DNA of 64,000 nucleotides from Actinomycetota bacterium (GCA_027313705.1 DAHVDE010000040.1:1-64000), one strand, 5' to 3'. Shown: positions 54,327 through 63,712, counted from the first letter of the stretch. The notes: generated by a model not told the origin, from the sequence alone. Numbers and translations are program-made.

Positions 54327-55696
54327 TCGAAGAACCGATCGAGCTTGACAGCGAGGTCGCCACGCCGGTGCTCGCGGTGGTCGGGCGGCCGAATGTCGGC
54401 AAGTCGACTCTGGTCAACCGGATACTCGGCAGTCGCCAGGCGGTGGTTGAGGACACGCCAGGCGTGACCAGGGATCGCGTCACATACGACGCGAACTGGC
54501 GTGGCCGGGCGTTCACGATCGTGGACACCGGTGGCTGGGAGCCCGCCGTCGAGGGCTCAGGCGAGCTGGCTGCCAAGGTGGCGGCGCAGGCGCGGGTGGC
54601 GGTAGCCGCGGCGGATGCCGTGCTGTTCGTCACCGACGCGGTCGTCGGCGTCACCGACGCGGACGAGGCCGTCGCCGCCGTGCTGCGCCGGACGAATAAG
54701 CCGGTCGTGCTCGCCGCCAACAAGGTCGACGATGCGCCAGCCGAACTCGGCGCGCATGCCCTCTGGGCGCTCGGCCTCGGCGAACCCTTCCCGGTGAGCG
54801 CACTGCACGGGCGGGGGAGCGGCGACCTGCTCGACGTGATACTCGACGCGCTGCCGCAGGCACCTGGGGAGCGTCTGGAAGCCCAGGCGGGCCCTAGGCG
54901 GGTAGCGCTCATCGGACGGCCGAATGTGGGCAAGTCGAGCCTGCTGAACAAGCTGGCCGGGCACGAGCGCGTGCTGGTGGACGCGGCTGCGGGCACGACC
55001 CGTGACCCGGTTGACGAATTGATCGAGCTTGGCGGCAAGACGTGGCGCTTTGTCGACACGGCCGGAATCCGCCGCCGGGTCAACCATACTCAGGGAGCCG
55101 ACTACTTCGCCGCCATCCGCACCGAGCGCGCGCTTGAGCGGGCCGAAGTCGCGGTGGTGCTCATCGACGCGAGCGAGCCGCTAACCGAACAGGACCTGAG
55201 AATTATCTCGATGGTGGCGGAGGCCGGGCGGGCGATGGTGATCGCCTTCAACAAGTGGGACCTCGTCGATGAGGATCGCAGGTACTACCTGGACAGGGAG
55301 ATCGACCGGCAGTTGCACAGTGCCAGGTGGGCGCAGCGAGTCAACCTTTCGGCCTCGACCGGCTGGCACGTGGAGCGGCTGGTCCCGGCGCTGGAGACGG
55401 CGCTGGCTAGCTGGGAGACGCGAGTTCCGACCAGCAGGCTGAACGGCTGGCTGAGCGCCCTGATCGCGGCGACTCCGCCGCCGGTGCGGGGCGGTAAGCA
55501 GCCCAAGATCATGTTCGCCACTCAGGCGGGCGTTCAGCCGCCGCACTTCGTGCTGTTTACCTCAGGTTTCCTGCAGGCGGGCTACCGGCGGTTCATCGAG
55601 CGCAGGCTGCGCGAGGAGTTCGGTTTCCATGGCACGCCGATCCATTTGTCCATGCGGATGCGCGAGAAGCGCGCCCGCTCAGCCAAGGCCGGTTGA
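54323..55696 (+). CDS. der: ribosome biogenesis GTPase Der
   Basis: 457 residues with two tandem GTPase domains: [27 protein letters not shown] and NKVDD in the first; [30 protein letters not shown] and NKWDLV in the second. A C-terminal KH-like domain ends in [14 protein letters not shown]. Needed for 50S subunit assembly. ATG overlaps cmk. The last 18 bases overlap the convergent secreted-protein gene. Confidence 0.97.
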   Translation: MIEEPIELDSEVATPVLAVVGRPNVGKSTLVNRILGSRQAVVEDTPGVTRDRVTYDANWRGRAFTIVDTGGWEPAVEGSGELAAKVAAQARVAVAAADAVLFVTDAVVGVTDADEAVAAVLRRTNKPVVLAANKVDDAPAELGAHALWALGLGEPFPVSALHGRGSGDLLDVILDALPQAPGERLEAQAGPRRVALIGRPNVGKSSLLNKLAGHERVLVDAAAGTTRDPVDELIELGGKTWRFVDTAGIRRRVNHTQGADYFAAIRTERALERAEVAVVLIDASEPLTEQDLRIISMVAEAGRAMVIAFNKWDLVDEDRRYYLDREIDRQLHSARWAQRVNLSASTGWHVERLVPALETALASWETRVPTSRLNGWLSALIAATPPPVRGGKQPKIMFATQAGVQPPHFVLFTSGFLQAGYRRFIERRLREEFGFHGTPIHLSMRMREKRARSAKAG

Positions 55697-56527
55697 TGAC
55701 CAGCAGGACAGGTTGGCGTTGATGTACTCGTTGTCGGTGTAGGCGTTGCTGGTGGCGAGGTTCAGGTACCAGGAGCTTCCCGACAGCGTGAAGAACGCGC
55801 TGCCGACCGAGCCCTGCGTCACCGACGCGCTCTGCGGGTCCGCGGTTGACTGGATCACCTGGACGTAGGCCTGATCGCCGCTGTTCGCGTTGTTGTCGAG
55901 CGCGAACTGGAGGCTGATACTGCGGCAGCTTGTCTTGCGGGTGACCTCGACCTCCGTGGTGGTGTTGGTCCAGCCGGCCGGGGCGTCTTCGATCAGGTAC
56001 GTGAAGGCGTTGCTGCCGACTTGCACGGTTGCCGGGTCGCAGTTGTTTGTGTTGTAGACGATGATTGCCGGGTGCTGGTTTTGCGCATTGCAGAGGTCCG
56101 CGAGCGTCACCCGGCCGTAGGAGTAGAGCAGCTTGGCCTGCGAGAAGACGACGGTCCTGCCCTTCTTGTAGGCCTTGATCCGGTACCTGTACCTGCCGAG
56201 CTGGACCTTGGGTGCCTTCGCCGTGCCGAAATGCCCGCGCAGCGCGGTGACGTCTCGCCATACCTGCGCGGTGCCGAAGGTTCGCTGCAGTTCCAGCTTG
56301 GTTCCCCAGGGCAGGTGTGCCGAGCTGTACCTGAGAACCGGCTTGGTGGAAGTCCTGATCCGGTTGAACTTGAAGGTGAAACTGACCTTCGGCCTCGCGT
56401 CGGCCATTCCCGCCGCCGGCCCGGACGCGGCCGCAGGCAGGGCCGCGCCCAGCACCAGCGCCGCCGCCGTGGCGCCGGCGAGTACCGCAGGAACGGTCAG
56501 GTATCGACGTCGATGGAATCGCGACAT
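55679..56527 (-). CDS. secreted protein of unknown function
   Basis: 282 residues. A signal peptide (about residues 1-35, with RRR before a hydrophobic stretch and cleavage near ALPAAASG) indicates export. The mature protein has two beta-rich halves and cysteines in [20 protein letters not shown] and LSCWSS that could pair. AAAGGAGGA ribosome binding site before the ATG. No family recognised. Its stop lies inside the end of der, in convergent orientation. Confidence 0.75.
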   Translation of the reverse strand: MSRFHRRRYLTVPAVLAGATAAALVLGAALPAAASGPAAGMADARPKVSFTFKFNRIRTSTKPVLRYSSAHLPWGTKLELQRTFGTAQVWRDVTALRGHFGTAKAPKVQLGRYRYRIKAYKKGRTVVFSQAKLLYSYGRVTLADLCNAQNQHPAIIVYNTNNCDPATVQVGSNAFTYLIEDAPAGWTNTTTEVEVTRKTSCRSISLQFALDNNANSGDQAYVQVIQSTADPQSASVTQGSVGSAFFTLSGSSWYLNLATSNAYTDNEYINANLSCWSSTGLG

Positions 56528-56547
56528 TCCGTCCTCCTTTAGCCTGA

Positions 56548-57582
56548 CTAATAAGGTGCAACTATAGGGCGTAACGTCCGCCGTATACTGCCCAGGCTTC
56601 CGGTGAGCTGGTCAAGCAGCCCGGTAAACAGCGCGAACGTCTTCTGGTCGTTGGCGTCGGTGCCGTGCGGCCCGCTGAAGCGGCAGGCGGCAAGTGCCAG
56701 GTCGGTCAGGTCCCACCGCAGCCGGAAGAACTCGAGCAGTTCTGGATCGGGTTTCCTGCCAGTGCGCCGCTGATAGGCCGCGAGTACCGATCCGTCACCA
56801 GGATCGAGGTTGCACAGGTCGCGTTCAGGCAGCGACAGCATGGTGGTGTCCCAGTCGATCAGCAGCCAGCCGCCAGGCGTGAGCATGGTGTTGCCAGGAT
56901 GTGGCTCGCCGTGCGTGACGACGGTGGGCGAACCGGAGTACCTGGCTGCGACCAGGTCGTAGTGGCGCAGCCTTCGGCGCAGGCTCGGCGCGCGCGCCCT
57001 GAGCAGCTCTTCGGCAGGTTTGCTGTACGGGCCATGACGACTGTCTGCGGCCGGCCCGAGCATGGTTTCGAGCGCGTCCCGGCAGGCGATCGTCAGGTCG
57101 TCAGCCGGCGGGTGCCTGCGCGCTTCCCCTGGCGCCGAGTGACTCGCGGCGATGAATTCGGTGACCGCGAGCCGGTGCTCGGCCGACCCGAACTCACCCC
57201 AGTGGTAGCTCTGGCCGGCGACGTGCGCGTAGACAGAGACTGCGAATCTACTGTCGCCGATCCGCCGCAGTGGAGCGCCGGACTGGGACCTGACCGGCGC
57301 GTGCACGAAGCTCATCCCGAGCCCGGCCAGTTCGCAGGCTGTCAGCAGCGAGCGCTCAAGCCGGGCGTGCGCCAGGTCAAGCGGCTCGGAAGGTGACCAG
57401 CGCCTGGCGGACAATTCGTCAACGGTGACAAACCAGCGGGCGCTCGTGCCATCGGTGACGTCCCAATGATGGCTGCCCCAGCCGACCGCGAGGTAGCTCA
57501 GTGACCTGGTCCGCAGTCCCCAGCCTTCGACCAGCGCCGACGTCAGCATGCCGGGGTGAAGGTCGTCAGGCGGCGCGAGCAC
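56548..57582 (-). CDS. APH-family phosphotransferase
   Basis: 344 residues of the aminoglycoside phosphotransferase/choline kinase fold. Brenner-type motif VVTHGEPHPGNTML (catalytic Asp replaced by Glu-Pro-His context, HGEPHPGN) and the metal-binding IDWDTTMLSLPERDL. The N-terminal lobe has a short Gly-containing loop (VGWGSHHWDV). The family phosphorylates sugars, antibiotics or small alcohols. No resistance claim is possible from sequence alone. It lies in the same direction as the secreted-protein gene 20 bases downstream. Confidence 0.82.
   Translation of the reverse strand: MLAPPDDLHPGMLTSALVEGWGLRTRSLSYLAVGWGSHHWDVTDGTSARWFVTVDELSARRWSPSEPLDLAHARLERSLLTACELAGLGMSFVHAPVRSQSGAPLRRIGDSRFAVSVYAHVAGQSYHWGEFGSAEHRLAVTEFIAASHSAPGEARRHPPADDLTIACRDALETMLGPAADSRHGPYSKPAEELLRARAPSLRRRLRHYDLVAARYSGSPTVVTHGEPHPGNTMLTPGGWLLIDWDTTMLSLPERDLCNLDPGDGSVLAAYQRRTGRKPDPELLEFFRLRWDLTDLALAACRFSGPHGTDANDQKTFALFTGLLDQLTGSLGSIRRTLRPIVAPY
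56561..56566 (-). promoter_or_regulatory. -10 box candidate for the secreted-protein gene
   Basis: TATAGT on the minus strand, 34 bases before the ATG at 56527. No clear -35. It overlaps the end of the upstream phosphotransferase gene region. Confidence 0.35.
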
Positions 57583-57810
57583 CGCACCAAACTAAGCTCT
57601 AACCCGGCAGCAGGGCCACGGAATATCCGCGCAGCGACAGGCCGGCGAGGCAGGTGCGGCCGCGCGACCTTGATGTCAGGGCTGAGGGGCACAATGGCGT
57701 CAGGCCCAAGGATCGGCGGCGCTGGGTTAATCGACACTGGAACTTGTCTTTTCTCAGTTTAATCGCTTACCGTCAGTCGTATTATTCTCCCAGGCTGATC
57801 GGTCAGGTTT

Positions 57811-57892
57811 CGCGATCGCGCAAACTTCGTTCCCTGGTCAGTTGATAGCGGCTCTGACCAGGGGAAATGCGTGATGCATTTCCGTCAATTGA
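57811..57892 (+). promoter_or_regulatory. cluster of four inverted repeats upstream of a DUF5753 regulator
   Basis: In 82 bases: palindrome CGCGATCGCG (57811-57820); CCCTGGTCAG (57832-57841) paired with CTGACCAGGG (57854-57863), 12-base loop; GGAAATGC (57863-57870) paired with GCATTTCC (57876-57883); and palindrome TCAATTGA (57885-57892). The region 57755-57970 is AT-rich for this genome and no gene is seen in the 388-base gap. Likely operator or promoter region of the regulator at 57971. Confidence 0.55.
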
Positions 57893-57970
57893 AATGGTCA
57901 TTGCGGCCTTGTTTGTCCGACCCTGCTGCTGTAATGGTGACGCTCGCTAATTCACCGAAGGAGGCAGCAC

Positions 57971-58852
57971 TTGCTTGCTGGTCCCACTATTCGCCGCCGC
58001 AGGCTCGGTGCCGATCTAAGGCGGCTGCGTGAGGAACGGTCGCTACGACTCGAAGACGTCGCGGCCCATCTGGGCGTCGCGGCCTCGACACTGTCCAGGA
58101 TCGAGACTGGAAAAGCGCCGACGAGAACTAGTTACCTGGCCCTCATGCTCGATCTGTACGGCGTCGACGACCCGCGGCAGCGCAAGCTGCTCACCGAACT
58201 GGCACGCGAGGGCCAGCGCAAGGGATGGTGGGCGGACTCAGAGGATCTGCTGGCAGCCGGAGCAGGCAACTATCTCGGGCTCGAGGCCGAGTCCTGCGTA
58301 CTGCGCTCGTTCGCGCTTCAGGTTGTTCCCGGTCTGCTCCAGACCGAGCAGTACGCCACCGCCGTGTGCCGGGCGAGCCGGCCTGACCTTGGCCCAGAGC
58401 AGATCAAAAGACTGGTCGCGCTCCGGATGCGAAGGCAGGAACTGCTGCGGGGCACGGCCAGGCACCGGCTGCACCTGGTAATCGACGAGTCCGCTCTGCT
58501 CAGGTCGTTCGGATCGGCCGGCGTCATGTCCGGGCAGCTTAAGCACCTGCTCGCGCTCACCAGGCAGGCGCCGGTGAGCGTGCAGGTCCTGACGCTGGCC
58601 AAGGCGCGGACGGTGCTGACCGAGCCGTTCACGATGCTGAGCTTCGCCGACGAGTCAGATTCCGACGTTGCCTGCGCCACGACCATCAGGGGGCAGCTCG
58701 TCTTCGAGCAACGCCCGGCCGAGGTCGGCGCGCTTCGTGCCACGTTCGAGGCGCTCACCAGGGCGGCCATGTCCGCCGACGAGTCCAGGCAGCTGATCTC
58801 CGGCCTGGCCGGAGAAACCGTTGCCGGAAGCCAGCCGGCCGGGCCGGCCTGA
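57971..58852 (+). CDS. XRE-type regulator with DUF5753 domain
   Basis: 293 residues. N-terminal helix-turn-helix (about residues 12-67: LGADLRRLREERSLRLEDVAAHLGVAASTLSRIETGKAP), then the DUF5753 domain beginning with YLGLEAESCVLRSFALQVVPGLLQTEQYATAV. Such regulators are abundant in filamentous actinomycetes and usually act with a small DUF397 partner, none of which is seen here. TTG start after a GAAGGAGG site. Faces the next DUF5753 gene tail-to-tail with a 14-base gap. Confidence 0.88.
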   Translation: MLAGPTIRRRRLGADLRRLREERSLRLEDVAAHLGVAASTLSRIETGKAPTRTSYLALMLDLYGVDDPRQRKLLTELAREGQRKGWWADSEDLLAAGAGNYLGLEAESCVLRSFALQVVPGLLQTEQYATAVCRASRPDLGPEQIKRLVALRMRRQELLRGTARHRLHLVIDESALLRSFGSAGVMSGQLKHLLALTRQAPVSVQVLTLAKARTVLTEPFTMLSFADESDSDVACATTIRGQLVFEQRPAEVGALRATFEALTRAAMSADESRQLISGLAGETVAGSQPAGPA

Positions 58853-58866
58853 TCTGCCAGGCCGGC

Positions 58867-59811
58867 CTAGCCTGCCAGCAGCCGCCCGATGATGGCGGGG
58901 GTCTGCTCTGCGGGCGCGCTGCTATTTAGCAGCCGGTCAAGCTTCGCGGCGTGCCTGGTGACGTCAGCTGGGCGCTCCAGGTAGCTGGCGCCGGTCAGAT
59001 GCTCTGAGTGGATGGCGTCGGGCAGCAGCGGATCGGCGAACCGCATCAGGCTGAAGCTGACCGGCGTAGCTGGCGGCCCGGCGGTCAGCCTCCTGATCCG
59101 CACGGTCACGCGCGGGTCGCTGGCCACCTGGGCCAGGTAGTCAAGCTGGGCGCGGCGCACCCGCGGGGCCGCGGCCGACCTGACCAGCCACACCAGCGCG
59201 GCCTCGTCCACGACGCAGCACAGCCGGCCACCGCCCGCCGCGAACCTGCTGATCCTTAGTGCTCGCAGTTCGCCCAGCCTGGTCAGGGTGTCAGGGTTGG
59301 CATAGTCAACCGGCTCCTGATCGCTCAGCTTGCTGCTTGCTGGCGGATGAAAATTACGCAGTAACGCCAGCCAGGCCGCGTAGTCCTTCGTCTGGAGCAG
59401 GCCTGGCACGAAATGGACGTCGTAAGAGACGATGGAGCAGGCAGCTTCCTCAAGCCCGAGATAGTGTCCGCACCAGGGCTGCAGCAGGTCGCAGAATCGC
59501 TGCCACCACGGCACGGCCAGCGCCTGACTGGCGAGCGCAAGCAGATGATCACGCTCTGCCTCGTCACCGACCAGGTAGCGGTCGAGCAGGTCAGCGACAT
59601 CGGTCTCCCTCGCCCCGTGTCGGCCGAGCTCGATCCTGCTGATCTTCGACTCTGAACCGCGGATCGTCAGGGCGGCCTGCTGCGGCGTCATCCCGGCGGC
59701 CTCGCGAAGCTGCCGCAGCCGCGCGCCGAGCACGATCCTGGCCGCGACCGGACCTGGCGGCAGGGACGGACCGCAGGGCACTGTCGATGCGGAAGTATCA
59801 GGATTTGGCAC
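58867..59811 (-). CDS. XRE-type regulator with DUF5753 domain, second copy
   Basis: 314 residues. Helix-turn-helix near residues 28-85 (LGARLRQLREAAGMTPQQAALTIRGSESKISRIELGRHG) and DUF5753 domain (YLGLEEAACSIVSYDVHFVPGLLQTKDYAAWL). It shares the layout with the regulator at 57971-58852 but is strongly diverged. GTG start. Divergent from the aldo/keto reductase, with a gap of 106 bases, so it may control that gene. Confidence 0.87.
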   Translation of the reverse strand: MPNPDTSASTVPCGPSLPPGPVAARIVLGARLRQLREAAGMTPQQAALTIRGSESKISRIELGRHGARETDVADLLDRYLVGDEAERDHLLALASQALAVPWWQRFCDLLQPWCGHYLGLEEAACSIVSYDVHFVPGLLQTKDYAAWLALLRNFHPPASSKLSDQEPVDYANPDTLTRLGELRALRISRFAAGGGRLCCVVDEAALVWLVRSAAAPRVRRAQLDYLAQVASDPRVTVRIRRLTAGPPATPVSFSLMRFADPLLPDAIHSEHLTGASYLERPADVTRHAAKLDRLLNSSAPAEQTPAIIGRLLAG

Positions 59812-59917
59812 GTTGCCGAACCCTACCGTCGGTCGGGGCCGGATGGCTGGCGCTCGATACCATCGGCGTGGCGAACTGACGCGTGAACTATCGCGACCGG
59901 GAAACGAGGCGGGACAA

Positions 59918-60862
59918 ATGCGTTACGTACCACTGGGTGACAGCGGCTTGCTCGTCTCCGCCGTCGGTCTTGGCTGCAACAACTTCGGCAGCCGGCTCGA
60001 TCTGGCCGGAACCCGTGCGGTGGTGGACGCGGCGATCGAGGCAGGTATCACCCTTTTCGATACCGCCGACATCTACGGTGGCGGCGGGAAGTCGGAGGAA
60101 CTGCTCGGCGAGGTGCTGCAGGGCCGTCGCGAGCAGGTAGTGCTGGCCACGAAGTTCGGCCACCAGAACTCGGACATGGGCTACGGGCCAGCGGCCGGGG
60201 CCAAGGGCGGCCGCGGCTACATCAGGCGGGCGGTCGAGCGCTCGCTGCGCAGGCTACGGACCGACTACATCGACCTGTACCAGTTGCACACGCCCGACCC
60301 GATGACGCCGATCGCCGAGACGCTGAGCGCACTTGGCGAACTGGTGACCGAGGGCAAGGTACGCTATCTCGGCCATTCCAACTTCACCGGCTGGCAGATC
60401 GCAGAAGCGTCGGCCGTCGCGGAGAAACTGGGTACCGCTCCGTTCGTCTCCGCCCAGAACCACTGGTCTTTGCTTGAGCGCGCGGCCGAGGCCGAGGTCG
60501 TGCCCGCCGCGCGTCACTTCGGGCTCGGCGTGCTGCCTTACTTCCCGCTTGCCAACGGCCTGCTGACTGGCAAGATCAGGCGCGGCCAGCCCGCACCCGA
60601 GGGCACCAGGCTGGCCAGCAGGACCAGTTACATCACCGAGGCCAAGCTTGACGTCGTGGAGGCGCTCGCCGAGTGGGGCAAGGTGCACGATGTGACTTTG
60701 CTCATGATCGCGGTCAGTTGCCTGCTCGCGCAGCCTGGCTGCTCAAGCGTGATCGCTGGCGCGATGAATCCCGAGCAGGTAGCCGCTAACGCTGCGACGG
60801 CTCAGTGGATACCTTCGGCTGCGGAACTCGCCGAGGTCGACTCGATCACGCTCGGCCTGTGA
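59918..60862 (+). CDS. aldo/keto reductase
   Basis: 314 residues of the AKR TIM barrel. Start MRYVPLGDSGLLVSAVGLG; catalytic tetrad Asp and Tyr in LFDTADIYGGG, Lys in LATKFG and His in YQLHTPDP. C-terminal NADPH-binding part VIAGAMNPEQVAAN. Reduces aldehydes or ketones; substrate unknown. ATG at 59918 matches the family start; an earlier in-frame start at 59813 lacks support. Confidence 0.9.
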   Translation: MRYVPLGDSGLLVSAVGLGCNNFGSRLDLAGTRAVVDAAIEAGITLFDTADIYGGGGKSEELLGEVLQGRREQVVLATKFGHQNSDMGYGPAAGAKGGRGYIRRAVERSLRRLRTDYIDLYQLHTPDPMTPIAETLSALGELVTEGKVRYLGHSNFTGWQIAEASAVAEKLGTAPFVSAQNHWSLLERAAEAEVVPAARHFGLGVLPYFPLANGLLTGKIRRGQPAPEGTRLASRTSYITEAKLDVVEALAEWGKVHDVTLLMIAVSCLLAQPGCSSVIAGAMNPEQVAANAATAQWIPSAAELAEVDSITLGL

Positions 60863-60896
60863 TGCCAGGCCGGTGATGCCCGGCCTGTGACCGGCG

Positions 60897-61763
60897 CTAG
60901 CCCGTCTTGAGCACGTAGTCGTACAAAGACCTGATGCTGGCGGTGAACGCAGAGGAATAGGAGATGCTCGGCGAGTCACCGCCCTGCTGGTACCCGCCGA
61001 TCACGCCGATGATGGTGCCGACTCCTGAGACCCGGCTGAAGCCGCTCAGGAACGGCCCGCCGCTGGTGCCATCGGTGAACCCAGGGCAGACGAACATGAC
61101 CTGGTTGAGGGCACCTGGCCGGAATGAGGTGGCGCGGGTCGGGCAGGAGACGGCCTGGTTGCTTCCATCCGGGTAGCCGATCGCGTCGATCTGCGCGGGC
61201 AGCGGCACGTCGAACCCCAGCCGCTCGGCACCGGTGAGATTCTGCAGCGAACTGCGGGAAGCGTGGCGCCAGTACAGCGGCCTCACCTGAAGGAAGGCCA
61301 CGTCGTTGTCGGGGTCTTGCCTGGTGGCCCACGCGGCGTCGACAAACTTCCTGACAACTGCCCACAGTCCATGCGGGAACCGGCCATCGCTGTAGCCGGG
61401 CGCGAAGACCAGGCGGCCGGCCGGTGACAAGTCCAGTCCTGTCACGCAGTGCGCGGCGGTAATCAGCAGGTCTCCAGAAGGGCTGGCGACCACGCTCGCC
61501 GTGCAGAAGTGCCGCCCGAGTACTCCGCCTTGCCTGGTGAACAAGACACCGACGGCCGGACTCGGGGCGGGGATAAACCGCTCGGCCAGCGCTCCCGTCC
61601 TCGGCTGGCCCGTCGCGGTCCGGTCGGCGACCTGAGCCGGAGACAGAGCACTGGCCGCCGCGATCACGGCCGCGACGATAAGCGCGGTGCCCAGAACGAG
61701 GAACATGCTGGCAGACTGCCAGGTCAGTCTTTTCATCGTCGCGTCTATCATCCCGTCGACCAC
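60897..61763 (-). CDS. secreted or membrane-anchored trypsin-like serine protease
   Basis: 288 residues. A hydrophobic segment (about residues 19-40, MFLVLGTALIVAAVIAAASAL) serves as signal or anchor. Catalytic triad: His in LLITAAHCV, Asp in DPDNDVAFLQV and Ser in GTSGGPFLS. Four or more cysteines, two flanking the active site. The start is uncertain: GTG 61763, ATG 61751 and ATG 61736 are possible and none has a clear ribosome binding site. Extracellular protein cleavage is the likely role. Confidence 0.83.
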   Translation of the reverse strand: MVDGMIDATMKRLTWQSASMFLVLGTALIVAAVIAAASALSPAQVADRTATGQPRTGALAERFIPAPSPAVGVLFTRQGGVLGRHFCTASVVASPSGDLLITAAHCVTGLDLSPAGRLVFAPGYSDGRFPHGLWAVVRKFVDAAWATRQDPDNDVAFLQVRPLYWRHASRSSLQNLTGAERLGFDVPLPAQIDAIGYPDGSNQAVSCPTRATSFRPGALNQVMFVCPGFTDGTSGGPFLSGFSRVSGVGTIIGVIGGYQQGGDSPSISYSSAFTASIRSLYDYVLKTG

Positions 61764-61999
61764 ATCGACTATGCCTATCCCTATTCTGCTGATTTAAGCG
61801 GGTCATGGCCATACCCTTATGTCCGCTTAGCCTGGTGATTACGAAAATCCAGCCCCGCAAAATATGCATGTCGGATATCTGCCGATGAGGCGGCGGCCTG
61901 ACCTGACCCTGTACTCGGCCCGCGCCCGGCCCGCGCCCGGCGCCCACTCGTCGGCGACGTCCCATCATGGCAGGCCACCTGCGCGCTGTCCCGCAACAA
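61764..61999. other. intergenic region between protease and aspS
   Basis: No gene is supported. The part next to the protease (61764-61860) is AT-rich and probably holds its promoter. A GGCCCGCGCC repeat occurs twice near 61917-61941. The rest up to 61999 shows nothing recognisable; an aspS terminator hairpin follows. Confidence 0.55.
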
Positions 62000-62052
62000 C
62001 CGAGTCCGGCCTGTACTGGCGTAGTTGCCACCAGGGGACAGGCCGGACTCGG
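62000..62052 (-). terminator. aspS terminator
   Basis: CCGAGTCCGGCCTGT (62000-62014) pairs perfectly with ACAGGCCGGACTCGG (62038-62052), 15 bp, with a 23-base loop that contains its own small hairpin (TGGC/GCCA). On the minus strand it begins 13 bases after the aspS stop and is followed by GTTGTTG. Confidence 0.85.
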
Positions 62053-62064
62053 TCGCTATTTCGG

Positions 62065-63360
62065 TCAGGGCGCCAGGCGGTGCAGATCGCGCGGGAACGC
62101 CGTCACCTGGCGCAGGTTGGCCGCTCCGGTCAGGCGTGCCGTCCACCGCTCAAGTCCGATCGCGAAACCGCCGTGCGGCGGCATGCCGTGACTGAATACC
62201 TGAAGATAGCTGGCGTAGGGTGCCTGGTCCGCGCCTCGGGCGGCCAGCGCCGCGAGGTAGTCAGCGTGGTCGTGCAGCCGCTGGCCGCCGGTCACCAGCT
62301 CAAGGCCGCGGAAAAGCAGGTCGAAGCTGCGAGTGTAACCTGGCCTCGCCGGATCCTGGTGCGTGTAGAAAGGACGTTTTGCCGTCGGGAACCCTGGCAC
62401 GAACAAGAACTCAGAGCCGTGCTCGCGCTCGGCCCACTCGCACAGCCAGCGCTCGTCGGCGGGGGACAAGTCGGGCTCGCCACGCGGGTCCCAGCCGGCC
62501 ATGCTCGCGATCAGTTCCTGGGCCTCGGCGAAGTCCAGGTAGGGAATCTCGTCAGGCACCTTAGGCAGCCTGACGCCGAGCAACTCGACCGAGGGAAGCG
62601 CGCGAGCGGTGACACCATCCACCATGCCAGCGATAGCCTCCCTGAGCATCGCCATGACGTCGAAGTGGTCGGTGATAAAGCCGAACTCGGCATCGAGGCT
62701 GGTGTACTGGGCCAGGTGCCTCGCCGTGTCGTGCGGTTCGGCGCGGAACACCGGTCCGACCTCGTAGACCCGCTCGAAAACGCCGACCATCGCCTGCTTG
62801 TAGAACTGCGGCGACTGGGCAAGGAAGGCAGGCTTGCCGAAGTAGTCGATCGCGAAGACGTTGGCGCCAGACTCGGTAGCCGACCCGACAATCTTCGGGG
62901 TGTGAATCTCGGTGAAATCCCTGCTCTCCATGACGGCACGAAACCCCGCCTCGCTGGCCGCCGCAATCCGGAGCCCGGCGCTAAGCAGCGGGTGGCGCAG
63001 CGTCGTGGGCGCATAGTCAAGCACCGTAGGCAGCGTGGCGGTCACCGTCGGCCGGTACAGGTCGAAGGGCGGTGGCTCGGCCGGTCCGCTGAGCATAGTG
63101 AGGACCGGTTCGGTCAGCTCGGCACCGCCCGGTGCCTGTGTGCTTGCCTTGACCAGGCCGCTGACCTTGACGACAGTTTCTTCAGGAACGTCGATCATGC
63201 CGCCGGGGAAGACGGCCTGAGCAAGGCCGCTCCGGTCCCTGACGATCGCGAAGCTGACCGACTTGAGCTCGCGCTTACGATGCAGCCAGCCGGAGATCGT
63301 GACTTCCCTGCCAACGTGCTCGCCGACCTCGCTGGCCAGGACTCGCTTGGTAACTGACAT
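62065..63360 (-). CDS. aspS: aspartyl-tRNA synthetase, archaeal type, possibly non-discriminating
   Basis: 431 residues, short, without the bacterial insertion domain. N-terminal OB fold (VTISGWLHRKRELKSVSFAIVRDRSG) and class II core: ESRDFTEIHTPKIVGSATESGANVF, motif 2 FRAEPHDTARHLAQYTSLDAEFGF and motif 3 GGFAIGLERWTARL. This archaeal-type enzyme in bacteria is often able to charge both tRNA-Asp and tRNA-Asn, the latter then amidated by GatCAB. ATG at 63360 follows AGGGAG; that site is sequestered in the T-box hairpin upstream. Confidence 0.93.
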   Translation of the reverse strand: MSVTKRVLASEVGEHVGREVTISGWLHRKRELKSVSFAIVRDRSGLAQAVFPGGMIDVPEETVVKVSGLVKASTQAPGGAELTEPVLTMLSGPAEPPPFDLYRPTVTATLPTVLDYAPTTLRHPLLSAGLRIAAASEAGFRAVMESRDFTEIHTPKIVGSATESGANVFAIDYFGKPAFLAQSPQFYKQAMVGVFERVYEVGPVFRAEPHDTARHLAQYTSLDAEFGFITDHFDVMAMLREAIAGMVDGVTARALPSVELLGVRLPKVPDEIPYLDFAEAQELIASMAGWDPRGEPDLSPADERWLCEWAEREHGSEFLFVPGFPTAKRPFYTHQDPARPGYTRSFDLLFRGLELVTGGQRLHDHADYLAALAARGADQAPYASYLQVFSHGMPPHGGFAIGLERWTARLTGAANLRQVTAFPRDLHRLAP

Positions 63361-63645
63361 TCGGGCACTCCCTGGTTCGTCGTGCCCCTTGGGAGTGCGG
63401 GCGAGAAGGGAACTCGCTGTGCCACCACACCTTCGCCGCGTTCCGGGGTTCGCCGTTCGCGCGGCCTCTGTGGCCCGATCACGGGGGCCGGCCGGCGGGT
63501 CATTGAGCCTCGCCGCTGGTAGCGGCGGCCGTTCCTCCCCGCACTCGGGAGTGTCTTCGCAGCCTGGTCGCGAGACCGCCTTCTCAGCTGCCGGCGGCTC
63601 TCTATGCCCGGTATGCCAGGAGCTACTCGTCTCCGTCAACGCGTT
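63361..63645 (-). promoter_or_regulatory. T-box leader of aspS, Asp (GAC) specifier, translational type
   Basis: Minus strand, 5' to 3'. Stem I begins with GGAG, then ACGAGTA (AGTA loop E side), opposite GAAGACA (63552-63558), in which GAC is the specifier, then CTCC. The distal AGAGAGCCG region follows the T-box pattern (63573-63606). T-box sequence TGGCACAGCGAG at 63413-63424. Antisequestrator: GCGAAGG (63430-63436) with CCTTCTCGC (63401-63409). Sequestrator: GCACTCCC (63391-63398) with GGGAGTGC (63365-63372), which masks the aspS ribosome binding site. Uncharged tRNA-Asp should open the site. Confidence 0.85.
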
Positions 63646-63712
63646 AGCAGTGAGCTTATCGCAGGCGACGGCCGAAACGCCGGGCCATGATCGGGCGGCA
63701 CCTTTACTGCGC

